64,000 nucleotides of DNA, taken from positions 3,224,001 through 3,288,000 of the forward strand of contig NZ_JAPNLE010000009.1 of NCBI RefSeq assembly GCF_026627925.1, in the 5' to 3' direction. The notes beneath the pieces were generated by a model. That model saw nothing but the letters and a program-made list of their open reading frames with translations. It did no database searches and was not told the origin of the DNA. A program made the position numbers and the translations under genes. Source of the stretch: Cupriavidus sp. D39 (GTDB taxonomy: Bacteria; Pseudomonadota; Gammaproteobacteria; Burkholderiales; Burkholderiaceae). Positions 1-10,706 of the stretch are shown here, one piece after another (position 1 is the stretch's first letter; every line of letters starts with the position of its first letter).

Positions 1-36
1 GCCTGACTGAGCGGTATCTGATTCAACTGGGAATTT

Positions 37-112
37 TGGTGCGCCCGGCTGGGATCGAACCAGCAACCCCTGCCTTCGGAGGGCAGTACTCTATCCATTG
101 AGCTACGGGCGC
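37..112 (-). tRNA. tRNA-Arg (anticodon CCG)
   Basis: The minus strand folds into a full cloverleaf. The acceptor stem GCGCCCG pairs with CGGGCGC, followed by discriminator A and an encoded CCA end. The anticodon stem CTGCC/GGCAG closes the seven-base loop CTCCGAA, whose middle triplet CCG reads the Arg codon CGG. The T arm carries the usual GGTTCGATCC loop. It lies divergent from the downstream cytochrome gene. Confidence 0.95.
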
Positions 113-276
113 ACAGGGTATGACGAGGTACAACACGGGCAGCGCGCGAGTGCCGCTGCCGGAAAGTCCGATAGGATACCGTGTTTGGCGGGAGACGTCC
201 ACGGCAGGCTGAAAAGTGCGGCCTGATGACGTCTCTTGCAAGCCGCTTTTGCCTCCATGCGGTAGGTCTTTGAGGC

Positions 277-282
277 TATAAT
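277..282 (+). promoter_or_regulatory. Candidate -10 element upstream of the cytochrome c gene
   Basis: A perfect TATAAT lies in the 390-base stretch between the tRNA and the cytochrome gene, about 220 bases before the start codon. No good -35 hexamer is seen at standard spacing; TTGCCT lies 22 bases upstream. Nothing else is recognisable between positions 113 and 500. Confidence 0.4.
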
Positions 283-500
283 CGCGAGTTATTTGTGTAA
301 AAACGGGGCTGCGCAACGTCCACATCAGATCCGGGGATGATGGTGCCGCGCCCTGCCGGCTGGCCCGTTTCGGGGCAGTTGGCACCGGATAATAGTCCGA
401 TGCGCGCAATTGGCCAGGGGAAATTGGCCACCGAGCAAGCGGCCACATAAGCAGCCGATCGCGAGCGGCCACAGGTTTCCTGCAAAATTGAGAGTTGAGT

Positions 501-1364
501 ATGAGCGACGTCCACAACGCACAAGACGAACACGAGTCTCCCATCAAGACCCCCAAGCAGCTGATCGCTGTGGTGATTGCCGCCTTCCTGGTGCCAATCA
601 TCGTGATCATCCTGCTGGTCAACTTTGTCGGACACGGTGCCAAGGAAGGTGCGGGCGCAACCGCTACCGCGGAAGCCGTCAATGACCGCATCAAGCCGGT
701 CGCCTCGCTCGAACTGAAGGACCCGAACGCACCGCGCGTCTACAAGACGGGCGAGCAGGTCTATAAGGAAGTCTGCGCCGCCTGCCACGCCACCGGTGCT
801 GCCGGCGCGCCCAAGTACGGCACCGCCGGCGACTGGGCTCCGCGCATCGGCCAGGGCTTTGCCGGCCTGCTGAACTCCGTGCTGCACGGCAAGGGCGCCA
901 TGCAAGCCCGTGCCGGCACCACCGCCGACGACTACAGCGATTACGAACTCGGCCGCGCCGTGGTCTACATGGCCGACGCCGGTGGCGCCAAGTTCCCCGA
1001 ACCCGCCGCTCCCGCCGCTGCGGCTCCGGCTACGGCTGCTGCTTCGGAAGCCGCTGCGGCCGCTCCCGCAGCTGCCCCCGCCGCCGCTGCCGCACCGGCT
1101 GCTGCAGCCGCCGCGCCGGCTTCCGCCGAAGTTGGGAAGAAGGTCTACGAGCAAGTCTGCGCCGCCTGCCACGCAGCCGGTGTTGCCGGTGCGCCGAAGT
1201 TCGGTGACAAGGCCGCCTGGGCACCGCGCCTGAAGGAAGGCATGGACGCCGTGCACGCCTTCGCCCTGAAGGGCAAGGGCGTGATGCCGCCGAAGGGTGG
1301 CTACGCCGGCCCGGACGCCGACGTGATGGCCGCAGTGGACTACATGGCCAACGCTTCGAAGTAA
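501..1364 (+). CDS. Membrane-anchored diheme cytochrome c
   Basis: This predicted periplasmic electron-transfer protein has 287 residues. One N-terminal membrane helix (about residues 20-43) anchors two class I cytochrome domains. Each domain has a heme site in the same context, VCAACHA: C92/C95/H96 and C220/C223/H224. Candidate axial Met ligands are in GAMQ (Met134) and GVMPP. The domains are joined by an Ala/Pro-rich linker at about residues 168-208, so the protein looks like an internal duplication of a cytochrome c5-like unit. ATG 501 is preferred because GAGAG precedes it by six bases; a TTG two codons upstream is the alternative. A strong terminator follows. The electron donor and acceptor cannot be told from the sequence. 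Confidence 0.9.
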   Translation: MSDVHNAQDEHESPIKTPKQLIAVVIAAFLVPIIVIILLVNFVGHGAKEGAGATATAEAVNDRIKPVASLELKDPNAPRVYKTGEQVYKEVCAACHATGAAGAPKYGTAGDWAPRIGQGFAGLLNSVLHGKGAMQARAGTTADDYSDYELGRAVVYMADAGGAKFPEPAAPAAAAPATAAASEAAAAAPAAAPAAAAAPAAAAAAPASAEVGKKVYEQVCAACHAAGVAGAPKFGDKAAWAPRLKEGMDAVHAFALKGKGVMPPKGGYAGPDADVMAAVDYMANASK

Positions 1365-1382
1365 GCGCAAGCAGCTCTCGAC

Positions 1383-1412
1383 AAAAAGCCCGCGGCATGC
1401 CGCGGGCTTTTT
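1383..1412. terminator. Bidirectional terminator between cytochrome c and hemN
   Basis: A perfect hairpin has arms AAAAAGCCCGCGGC and GCCGCGGGCTTTTT, with A and T tracts that suit both directions. It sits between the convergent ends of the cytochrome gene and hemN. Confidence 0.9.
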
Positions 1413-1425
1413 GTTTTTCGGTGAC

Positions 1426-3009
1426 TTAAACCACCCGCGAGTAGCGCGTTGGCATCGGCAACGGCGTACCTACATCAGCGCTCCGGGTGGCAACCGGCTC
1501 CATCCGCCGGCCATCCTCACGCAGGAAACCGTCGAACACCATGGCCAGGCGGCGCACCAGCAAGCGCCCCAGCGGGGTCACCTCGATGCGCCCGGGCTCG
1601 CAACGCACCAGCCCGTCCTCGGCCAGCTGCGCCAGTTCCGCAAGCTCTGCCGCGAAATGCGCGGCAAAATCGATGCGGTGGCGCGCTTCGACCGCCGCCA
1701 CGTCCAGCACGCCATTGCACATCAGGGCGCCAATGACATCGCGCCGCAAGTGATCTTCATCGCGCATGGCGAAGCCGCGCATCACCGGCAGCACGCCGGC
1801 GTCGAGGCCACGGTAGTAGTCATCCAGCGTGCGGGCGTTCTGCACGTAGCGGCCCGCCACCGCGCCGATCGACGAGACGCCAAAGCCAAGCTGGTCATGG
1901 CCGGCGTGGGTGGAATAGCCCTGGAAGTTGCGCTGCAGCCGGCCCTCGCGCTGGGCCACGGCGAGCGCGTCGTCCGGCAGCGCGAAGTGGTCCATGCCGA
2001 TGTAGACGTAGCCCGCGGCGGTGAGCTGCCCGATGGTGCGGACCAGGATGTCGAGTTTTTCGGCGGCGGCCGGCAGCGCACGTTCGTCGATGCGCCGCTG
2101 CGGCTTGAACACATGCGGCAGGTGTGCATAGCTGTACACCGAGAGCCGGTCCGGGCGCATCGCCAGCACCTGCTCGACCGTGGCGGCAAAGCGCGCCGTG
2201 GTCTGGTGCGGCAGGCCGTAGATCAGGTCCATGCTGACCGAGCGGAAACCAAGCCGGCGCGCGGCGTCGACTACCGACTGCGTCTCGGCCAGCGATTGCA
2301 CGCGGTGGATGGCGCGCTGGACCTCGGCATCGAAATCCTGCACGCCCAGGCTGATGCGGTTGAAGCCGAGCTCCGCCAGCAGCGCCATCTGCGCGTCGCC
2401 GATGCGGCGCGGGTCGATCTCGATGGCGTGCTCGCCCTCGGGCAGCAGGCGGAAGTGCTGGTGCAGCGCGTCCATGACGCGGCGCATCTTGGCGGGATCG
2501 AGGAAGGTCGGCGTGCCGCCGCCCCAGTGCGACTGCACCACCTCGCGCCGCGCGCCGAGCTGCTGGGCCACCAGCGCCATCTCGCGTGCCAGGTAGTCCA
2601 CGTAGCGGGCGCTGCGGCGGTGGTCCTTGGTGATGATCTTGTTGCAGCCGCAGTAGTAGCAGATGTTCTCGCAGAATGGCACGTGCACGTACAGCGAGAG
2701 CGGCGCGGCGGCATTGGTAGCGTTGGTGGCGCAATCGGCCAGCGCCTGCCGGTAGTCCTGCGCGCCAAAGCCGCCGTGGAAGCGGTCCGCCGTCGGATAC
2801 GAGGTGTAGCGCGGGCCGTTGACATCCATGCGGCCCGCCAGCGCGCGAAAGTCCGACAAGGCGTGCCGGTCCGGCGCCGCCGCGGCCCGTGCCGCCGACT
2901 TGCCGGTGCAGGCGGCGCCGCATTTGCCGGTGCAGGCGCGGGATGGGCTCGACGCGGCGATGGGGATGGACATTGCGTTGGAGAACGGGGCGGGGGCAGT
3001 TGCAGCCAT
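1426..3009 (-). CDS. hemN: Oxygen-independent coproporphyrinogen III oxidase (HemN)
   Basis: This radical-SAM enzyme converts coproporphyrinogen III to protoporphyrinogen IX when oxygen is scarce. The cluster motif [10 protein letters not shown] is present, preceded by YVHVPFC, and GGGTPTFL follows. [14 protein letters not shown] is the typical HemN N-terminus. The frame can be read from ATG 3042, but ATG 3009 (527 residues) is chosen. It has a GAAGG Shine-Dalgarno, and the FNR-type promoter upstream predicts a transcript starting near 3034, inside the longer version. The protein carries about 60 extra residues before the family core, including a small Cys-rich repeat ([12 protein letters not shown]). 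Confidence 0.93.
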   Translation of the reverse strand: MAATAPAPFSNAMSIPIAASSPSRACTGKCGAACTGKSAARAAAAPDRHALSDFRALAGRMDVNGPRYTSYPTADRFHGGFGAQDYRQALADCATNATNAAAPLSLYVHVPFCENICYYCGCNKIITKDHRRSARYVDYLAREMALVAQQLGARREVVQSHWGGGTPTFLDPAKMRRVMDALHQHFRLLPEGEHAIEIDPRRIGDAQMALLAELGFNRISLGVQDFDAEVQRAIHRVQSLAETQSVVDAARRLGFRSVSMDLIYGLPHQTTARFAATVEQVLAMRPDRLSVYSYAHLPHVFKPQRRIDERALPAAAEKLDILVRTIGQLTAAGYVYIGMDHFALPDDALAVAQREGRLQRNFQGYSTHAGHDQLGFGVSSIGAVAGRYVQNARTLDDYYRGLDAGVLPVMRGFAMRDEDHLRRDVIGALMCNGVLDVAAVEARHRIDFAAHFAAELAELAQLAEDGLVRCEPGRIEVTPLGRLLVRRLAMVFDGFLREDGRRMEPVATRSADVGTPLPMPTRYSRVV

Positions 3010-3040
3010 GGGGCGGCCTTCGTCGTGGATTCGATGACTC

Positions 3041-3082
3041 ATCGTAGGGCGCGCCGCCCGCGCCTGCGTTGACCGGGGTCAA
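3041..3082 (-). promoter_or_regulatory. FNR/ANR-type promoter of hemN
   Basis: TTGACCGGGGTCAA (3069-3082) is a perfect inverted repeat TTGAC-N4-GTCAA and resembles the FNR consensus TTGAT-N4-ATCAA. On the minus strand TACGAT (3046-3041) lies with its centre 32 bases downstream of the box centre. This is the spacing expected when FNR binds at -41.5 and the -10 element is at -10, giving a start near 3034. Anaerobic activation of hemN by FNR/ANR proteins is well known. The exact match of spacing is seen here; the binding is inferred. Confidence 0.75.
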
Positions 3083-3216
3083 GCCGCGGCCCATCACACG
3101 CCGCGCGCCGCGGCCGGGGCATGTCCGGCGTCATGCCAGCGTCACCTTGGCCGGGTAGGCTGCGCGGCGCTCTTCCCAATCACGCAATTCCTCTGTACCT
3201 GGCCTCGCGGGTTCCC

Positions 3217-4358
3217 ATGCAAGTTCCTTCCCTGATTGCCCCCCGGCGCGGCTGCCGCGCCGCCGGGTCCTGGCCGCACTTGGCGGCGCCATGATGGCGC
3301 CCGCCTCCCTGCTGGCGCAGTCGCCGCCACGGCGTGCGCTGGTGATCGGCCACCTGGTGGACCGCGGCGGCGCCCAGGCCGACCTCGCGCGCGACTACCT
3401 GGCGGGGGCCAAGGTCATGTTCGACGCGGCCAACGCCGGCGCGCGCGAGCCGCGCGTGGTGCATGTGGTGCGCGAGGTCGACGCGGATCCGCGCGCGGCC
3501 ACCGCGCAGGCGCTGTCGCTGGTCGACGGCGAGCGGGCTGAATTGCTGTTCGGTCCCAGTGACGCCCTGCTACCGGTGCTGGCCGCCTCGCCCGAACTGG
3601 CCCGGCGCGGCGTGCAGATCGTGGCGCCGTTATCGGGGCTGTCGCTCGCGGCGGATCACGTCTGGTACACCCGGGCCGATTACCGTACCGAGCTGGACGC
3701 GGCCATTCGGCAGTTGCGCAGCTATGGCCTCAAGCAGCTCGTGCTGGCCGTGGCGCCGGATTTTGCGGCCGGCAGCCTGGCGAGCGGCACGCCGTGGCGG
3801 CGCCAGGTCGACCAGGAGACCGGACTGCAGGTCCTCACCCTGGACGCCGGAAGAGGCAACGAGGCTGCCGCGCTGGCGCAGCGCATCGCCACCACGCGCC
3901 CGGCCGCGGTGATCGTGGCGGGCGATACGCTGGCCTACGGCAATCTCGGCCGCGCGCTGGCGGCGCGGGGCTGGTACGGCTTCCTGGTGGGCTTGTCCGC
4001 GGTCAATTCGCTGGCGGCGCGGGAGATTCTTGGCGCCGGCTACACCGGCGGCATCGTGCTGACCCAGATCGCCCCGGGCCCGCAGGATCTGACCCTGCGC
4101 GTGGTCAAGGAGCATGTGGGCCGGATGAAGCAGTTCCTGGACGAGCCCGCCTCGCCGGCCACGCTGGCCGGCTACATCGGCGCGGCCTGGCTGGTGCGCA
4201 CGGCCTTGTCCGGGCCGCGCGGGGCTACCCCGGCGGACCTGCGGCGCGCGCTGCAGGCCCGCGTCGACGTGGGCGACTTCGTGCTGGATTTCACGCACGG
4301 CACGCGCGGCTCGCAGTATGTGCAGCTCGCGGCGATGGGCGGCGGCACGGCACGGTAA
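3217..4358 (+). CDS. Periplasmic branched-chain amino-acid-type binding protein (frameshift in signal peptide)
   Basis: The body resembles the periplasmic type I fold of LivJ/LivK-like receptors: an N-terminal VIGHLVDRGG strand region, then FGPSDALLPVL, ILGAGYTGGIVLTQ and a C-terminal ADLRRALQ segment. In the intact frame the first ATG is 3291, which cuts the signal peptide. A better start at ATG 3217 runs into a stop near 3291. Adding one C to the C6 run at about 3239-3244 joins it to RLPRRRVLAALGG, a normal twin-arginine-like signal, and gives 380 residues, the usual length. No permease or ATPase gene is adjacent and the ligand is unknown. Confidence 0.75.
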
Positions 4359-4390
4359 GCGGTAGCGCGGGCACCGGGCCGCGCGCGGGC

Positions 4391-5563
4391 TCAGGCACGC
4401 GGCAGTACGATGCGCACCCGCAGGCCACCCTCCGGGCGGTTGGCCAGGCTGAGCTCGCCGCCGTGGCGCGAGACGATATCCGAGGCGATCGACAGGCCCA
4501 TGCCGACCCCGCCGGTGGTACGGTTGCGCGAGGATTCGAGCCGATAGAACGGCTCCAGCACGCGCGCCATCTCCTCCGGCGGGATGCCGGGGCCGTTGTC
4601 GCACACATCGATCACCACGCGCTCGGCGCTGTCGGCCAGCTCGATGCGCGCGCTGCCGCCATAGCGGTGGGCGTTCTCTACCAGGTTGACCACCGCCCGG
4701 CGCAGTTCGGCCGGATAGGCCAGCAGTGGCTCGGCGTCACCGGACAGGGTGACGTCCTGGCCGATCTCCGTGGCATCGTCTACCACAGCCTGCAGCAAGG
4801 CATGCACATCCACCCGCTGGCGCGGTGCGGCGGCGCCGTCGCGCTCGCGCAGGTAGTACAGGGTGGCATCGATCAGCCCGTTCATCTCCGCCAGGTCCTG
4901 GCGCAGGCGATAGCGGACCCGGTTGTCGTCGACGCCTTCGATGCGCAGGCTCATGCGGGTGAGCGGAGTGCGCAGGTCGTGGGACACGGCGGCCAGGAAG
5001 CGCGATTGCTGCGCCAGCTGGGTGCGGATGCGCTGCTGCATGTGGTTGAAGGCCTTGGCCGCGGCGCGGGCCTCGGCCGGGCCGCTGTCTTCATCCAGCG
5101 GCGGGGCATGCACGTCCTGGGCAAGCCGGCCGGCGCTGCTGGCCAGGCGCTGGACGGGCCTGGCCAGCAGGCGCGCGCCCACCCATGACGCGGCCACGAT
5201 GGCGGCAAGCTGGAACAGCAGCCCCAGGCGGGGTGGCCCCAGACCATGGGTCCGGCGCTGGCGGTGGGGCGGCACGGGAGCGCCGCTTTCACCGTTGTCC
5301 GCGCGCGCCCCGGCATCCGGCGGCGGCGGCTCGCCCCGCTGCCCCTGTTCGCCCGGAGGCGGCCCAGGCGGAAGCTCGTCACCGGGGGCGAAGCTGAATC
5401 CGGTATGCCCCGGGCGCGGGAACACGCTCTCGATGACCGTCACGCCGAGCAGGTGCACGGCCAGCATGATCGCGGCCATCACCAGGAACAGCCGGATGAA
5501 CATGGAGTCGTGGCGGGCCACCCAGCCCGCGCGCTCAGGCTTCGACGGCGCCGGTGAAGACAT
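4391..5563 (-). CDS. Sensor histidine kinase of a two-component system
   Basis: This inner-membrane kinase has 390 residues. There is a membrane helix at about 22-46, a short periplasmic loop (about 47-112) very rich in Pro, Gly and acidic residues, and a second helix at about 113-136. A HAMP linker follows, then a HisKA domain with AAVSHDLRTP (His195). The ATPase domain has N box NLVENAHRYG (Asn297), DNGPGIP and GGVGMGLS. The start overlaps the 3' end of the response regulator gene by 29 bases, so the pair is translationally coupled; ATG 5503 is a possible shorter start. The small loop argues against a large ligand domain. The signal is unknown. Confidence 0.9.
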   Translation of the reverse strand: MSSPAPSKPERAGWVARHDSMFIRLFLVMAAIMLAVHLLGVTVIESVFPRPGHTGFSFAPGDELPPGPPPGEQGQRGEPPPPDAGARADNGESGAPVPPHRQRRTHGLGPPRLGLLFQLAAIVAASWVGARLLARPVQRLASSAGRLAQDVHAPPLDEDSGPAEARAAAKAFNHMQQRIRTQLAQQSRFLAAVSHDLRTPLTRMSLRIEGVDDNRVRYRLRQDLAEMNGLIDATLYYLRERDGAAAPRQRVDVHALLQAVVDDATEIGQDVTLSGDAEPLLAYPAELRRAVVNLVENAHRYGGSARIELADSAERVVIDVCDNGPGIPPEEMARVLEPFYRLESSRNRTTGGVGMGLSIASDIVSRHGGELSLANRPEGGLRVRIVLPRA

Positions 5564-6266
5564 AGCCCTCGCCTCGGACGGTACGGATCAGCGTCGGGTC
5601 GCGCGGATCGTCGCGCAGCTTCTGGCGCAGGCGCGAGACCAGCAGGTCGATGCTGCGATCGAAGACATCGAGATCGCGGCCGCGCGCCTGATTGATCAGC
5701 AGCTCGCGATCGAGCACGCGGTTCGGATGTTCGATGAATGCCAGCAGCAGCCGGAATTCAGCATTGGACAACGGCACCACGGTTTCCTCGCCATCCACCA
5801 GCTGCCGCAGCGTGGTGTTGAGGCGCCAGCTGCCAAAGCGCAGTTCGTGGCCGCCCACCGCCGCCGAGCGCTTCACGCCGCCGCCCCGGGTGCGGCGCAG
5901 CACGGTGTGGATGCGCGCCACCAGCTCACGCATCTCGAAGGGCTTGGTGACATAGTCATCGGCGCCCACCTCCAGCCCGACCACGCGGTCGGCCAGCTCG
6001 GTGCGCGCGGTGAGCATGATCACCGGCAGGTCGCCGCGCTCGCGGATCTCGCGGCACAGCGCCAGGCCGTTTTCGCCGCGCAGCGAGAGGTCGAGCACCA
6101 CCAGGTCGTAGTCGCGCGTGGCCATGGCGGCGCGCATGGCGGCTCCGCCCTCGGCGCCATCGGCTTCGATGCCGAAGGTGGCGAGATACTCGGCCAGCAT
6201 GGAGCGGATCTGCGGATCGTCGTCGACGATCAGCAAATGAAGGGGCGTGGCGGGAGAATGGTCCAT
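5535..6266 (-). CDS. OmpR-family DNA-binding response regulator
   Basis: This protein of 243 residues partners the overlapping kinase. The receiver domain has the acidic pocket DDD (15-17), phosphoacceptor Asp59 in VVLDLSLRG, Thr86 and Lys108 (VTKPF). A winged-helix DNA-binding domain follows, with VVPLSNAEFRLL and RGEGYVF near the end. ATG 6266 is chosen because the receiver begins directly after it; the open frame upstream has no family similarity. It is divergent from the Spy-like gene at 6687, which is a likely target together with its own promoter. Confidence 0.92.
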   Translation of the reverse strand: MDHSPATPLHLLIVDDDPQIRSMLAEYLATFGIEADGAEGGAAMRAAMATRDYDLVVLDLSLRGENGLALCREIRERGDLPVIMLTARTELADRVVGLEVGADDYVTKPFEMRELVARIHTVLRRTRGGGVKRSAAVGGHELRFGSWRLNTTLRQLVDGEETVVPLSNAEFRLLLAFIEHPNRVLDRELLINQARGRDLDVFDRSIDLLVSRLRQKLRDDPRDPTLIRTVRGEGYVFTGAVEA

Positions 6267-6424
6267 CGGGTTTCGTCGTGCTTTGCAGTGGTTTGCCGCG
6301 TGGCGTATGGCATGTCGACAGCAGGTTTGCTTCGGTATGGAAGCGGATCGGGGCGGCCCGGCAGGCGGCCGTCGCCAGGGATTGACTCTACCAGCCCGGC
6401 TTGGCGGCCCGATAGGCAGGGTGT

Positions 6425-6480
6425 GGCCGCTTTGTACCGGGCTTGATACAAAGCGGCCCGCCCCGGGGACTCGCTTTGTA
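6425..6480. promoter_or_regulatory. Inverted-repeat operator candidate in the divergent regulator/Spy-like promoter region
   Basis: GGCCGCTTTGTA (6425-6436) and TACAAAGCGGCC (6447-6458) form a perfect 12-base inverted repeat with a ten-base spacer. A third half-site CGCTTTGTA lies at 6472-6480. The repeat lies in the 420-base gap (6267-6686) between the divergent response regulator and Spy-like genes, which otherwise shows nothing recognisable. It could be the binding site of the response regulator; this is inference. Confidence 0.5.
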
Positions 6481-6686
6481 CGGCATTGCTTGCGCGCGCT
6501 GACCAAGCGCTCAAGCAACAGGGGGCTAGCCTTTCTAAGATGTCATGTCGTTATCCCGCCGCTTTTGTGCCTGCAAGTTCCTGACAAGCAGGCAACGGCA
6601 GCCCGGCGCCCCGCTATGCTTGAAGCCATCGGCATCACGTCGGCGATCCCGGGCCTCTCCCCGCATGACCTCCATGGAGAATCCTT

Positions 6687-7319
6687 GTGACCCAGCCCCA
6701 AGCCTTACTGCCCCGACTGCGTTCCCTGCTGTCCCTCGCCGTGCTGTCCGGCGCCTGCGCCTTGACACTGCCGGCGCACGCGCTGCAGACCGGCGCGCCG
6801 GCCGTTGCCGGCCCCCGCCAGCCGGCGGCACCCGCATCGCTGCGCGAAGCGCTGGCGCTCACGCCTGCCCAGGCCGCCCTCTGGCAAGCCGCCCGGGCCG
6901 CGGCGCGGGAAGCGCATGCGCACGCGCTGGAACTGCAGGCACGCTTGATCCGCGAGAGTGGCGGCCCCGCTCTGCCGGAGGGGCCCGAGCCGTCGCTGCG
7001 CGCCCGCGCGGAGCGGGAAGACCGCCTGCACGATGCGCTCGACAAGGATCGCCGCACCGCGCGCGATCGCTGGATCGCGTTTGAAGAAAGCCTGGATGCC
7101 GGCCAGCGCAAGCGCCTGCGCGACATGCCGGAGGGTCGCATGCCGGGCTCGCCGCCGGGCCCGTTCGGCCCCGGTCCCCACTCCTTCCCCGGCGCCATGG
7201 CAGGCCCGATGCCCGGCCACGGACCGGCGCCCATGCCCTGCGCTTTCGGCGCGAACGGCCCGTTCAGCGTACCCGGCGCTGCGGGACCTCACCGACCAGG
7301 AGTGCCAGATGCCCAATAA
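6687..7319 (+). CDS. Spy/CpxP-like periplasmic protein with Pro/Gly-rich tail
   Basis: This protein of 210 residues starts at GTG, with GGAGA six bases upstream. It has a signal peptide (cleavage near ALPAHA-L, about residue 32), then a helical Ala/Arg/Glu-rich region from about 50 to 150. LTPAQAALW and ALDKDRRTARDRW resemble the helical hairpin of Spy/CpxP and periplasmic metal-sensor proteins. The last 60 residues are Pro/Gly/Met-rich (GPFGPGPHSFPG). The gene overlaps the dioxygenase gene by 11 bases, so the two are co-translated, and it faces the two-component genes. A chaperone or sensor-accessory role is inferred from fold and context only. Confidence 0.7.
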   Translation: MTQPQALLPRLRSLLSLAVLSGACALTLPAHALQTGAPAVAGPRQPAAPASLREALALTPAQAALWQAARAAAREAHAHALELQARLIRESGGPALPEGPEPSLRARAEREDRLHDALDKDRRTARDRWIAFEESLDAGQRKRLRDMPEGRMPGSPPGPFGPGPHSFPGAMAGPMPGHGPAPMPCAFGANGPFSVPGAAGPHRPGVPDAQ

Positions 7320-8094
7320 GCCCCTCGACCACGCAGGCCCGATCGCGGCAAACGCAGGCCGCCGCCGCTTCCTCGGCGGCGTTCTGGGAGGATCCCTCGG
7401 CGCCGGGTTGATGGGGCTGGCGGGCGATGCCGCCGCGCAACCCGCCACCTGCCTGCTCACGCCGGCCATGACCGAGGGCCCGTTCTATATCGACCAGGCG
7501 CTGGTACGCCGCGATATCCGCGATGGCCGGCCGGGCCAGTTGCTGCGGCTGAGGCTGGTCGTGGTGGACACCGACCGCGGCTGCGCGCCAGTGGCCGGCG
7601 CGCTGGCCAGCATCTGGCATTGCGATGCCGGCGGCAGCTACAGCGGCTACGACCAGCGCAGCATGCCGCCGCCACCTGCGGGCGGCCCCGGCCCGGGGCC
7701 GGAACAAGGCCCAGGCCCGGACGGTGGCGGCATGCCCGCCGTGCCCGCCAGCGCCTCCCGCTTCCTGCGCGGCGTGCAGCCCACCGGCCCCGATGGCGCC
7801 ACGCAATTCCTGACGATCTACCCGGGCTGGTACGCGCCGCGCGCGGTGCATATCCACCTGAAGATCCATCTCGGCAAGACCGAGGTGCTGACCACCCAGC
7901 TGTTCTTCGACGATGCCCTCAGCCGCGAGGTGCACCTCCAGCATGCCGCGTATCGCGCGCGGGGCGCTTCGCCAGTGCAAAACGCACGGGACGGCATCGC
8001 CGGCGCGCGCCCCAACCTGCTGCGGGTACGCCGCCTGCGGGACGCGGCCGGCACGCTGGAAGGCGAATTCACCCTGGGCATCGCGCGCGCCTGA
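7309..8094 (+). CDS. Tat-exported intradiol ring-cleavage dioxygenase-like protein
   Basis: The protein has 261 residues with a twin-arginine signal (GRRRFLGGVLGG). The core resembles secreted protocatechuate/catechol-type dioxygenases: TEGPFYID, then IWHCDAGGSYSGYD and FLTIYPGWYAPRAVHIH. These contain the Tyr and His residues expected as Fe(III) ligands (Tyr in YSGYD or YPGWY, and the HIH pair). A Pro/Gly-rich insert (about residues 122-147) interrupts the domain between the first and second ligand regions. ATG 7309 has CAGGAG upstream and overlaps the Spy-like gene. The substrate is unknown; no aromatic-pathway genes are nearby. Confidence 0.8.
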   Translation: MPNKPLDHAGPIAANAGRRRFLGGVLGGSLGAGLMGLAGDAAAQPATCLLTPAMTEGPFYIDQALVRRDIRDGRPGQLLRLRLVVVDTDRGCAPVAGALASIWHCDAGGSYSGYDQRSMPPPPAGGPGPGPEQGPGPDGGGMPAVPASASRFLRGVQPTGPDGATQFLTIYPGWYAPRAVHIHLKIHLGKTEVLTTQLFFDDALSREVHLQHAAYRARGASPVQNARDGIAGARPNLLRVRRLRDAAGTLEGEFTLGIARA

Positions 8095-8120
8095 CAGCCA
8101 CAGGATCTGGCGGATTCCCT

Positions 8121-8155
8121 AAAAAAACGCCCCCGGACTTAAGGTGCGGAGGCGC
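8121..8155 (-). terminator. Terminator downstream of rep
   Basis: On the minus strand CGCCTCCG pairs with CGGGGGCG across a loop, followed by seven T. It lies downstream of the rep stop codon. Confidence 0.65.
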
Positions 8156-8320
8156 TGAACAGGGAAGAAGTCGGGCGTAATGCCCGGCCACGCCGCTCCG
8201 AAGGGACGGAACGACGCGGCACCTGGTCCAGTACATCGGGCCAGGCACCGGCGATGTTAGACGGACATCGGGCGGGGGTCATGTCCCCCTTGTAGGCCAA
8301 TGTATCGACTTTGTACGTTC

Positions 8321-8357
8321 GGCACCGGCATGGGGCACTGCACGCCATGCCGGCGCC
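8321..8357. repeat. Long inverted repeat just after rep
   Basis: GGCACCGGCATGG (8321-8333) and CCATGCCGGCGCC (8345-8357) pair over 13 bases with one mismatch, two bases from the rep stop codon. No T tract follows, so it may stabilise the 3' end rather than terminate. CTTTGTACG just upstream (8309-8317) resembles the half-sites at 6425-6480. Confidence 0.5.
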
Positions 8358-8359
8358 GG

Positions 8360-10465
<2,106 letters not shown>

Positions 10466-10706
10466 GCGAGGCGGGTAATGACGGATGCGCAACGCGGCAT
10501 GCGCGATTGCTGGGCGGAGGCTGGATGTTAACACGCGGCCATGGCCAGGCCTTGGACGGAAAAGAGTGTACTCACCGGCACGTAACACTTCGTAAGCCCG
10601 GGAGCCGCGGCCTTGCTGGCACGTCTAATTTCTATGTCCGGCCCGAGTGTGAGCCGTGCCGGATGCACTTCACCATACGTTGGAGGCAAACACGCTGGAG
10701 GCAATC

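Noticed and set aside
8095..8359. A small gene between the dioxygenase and rep
   Set aside because: Open frames here lack a ribosome site and similarity; the stretch is explained by the rep terminator and an inverted repeat.
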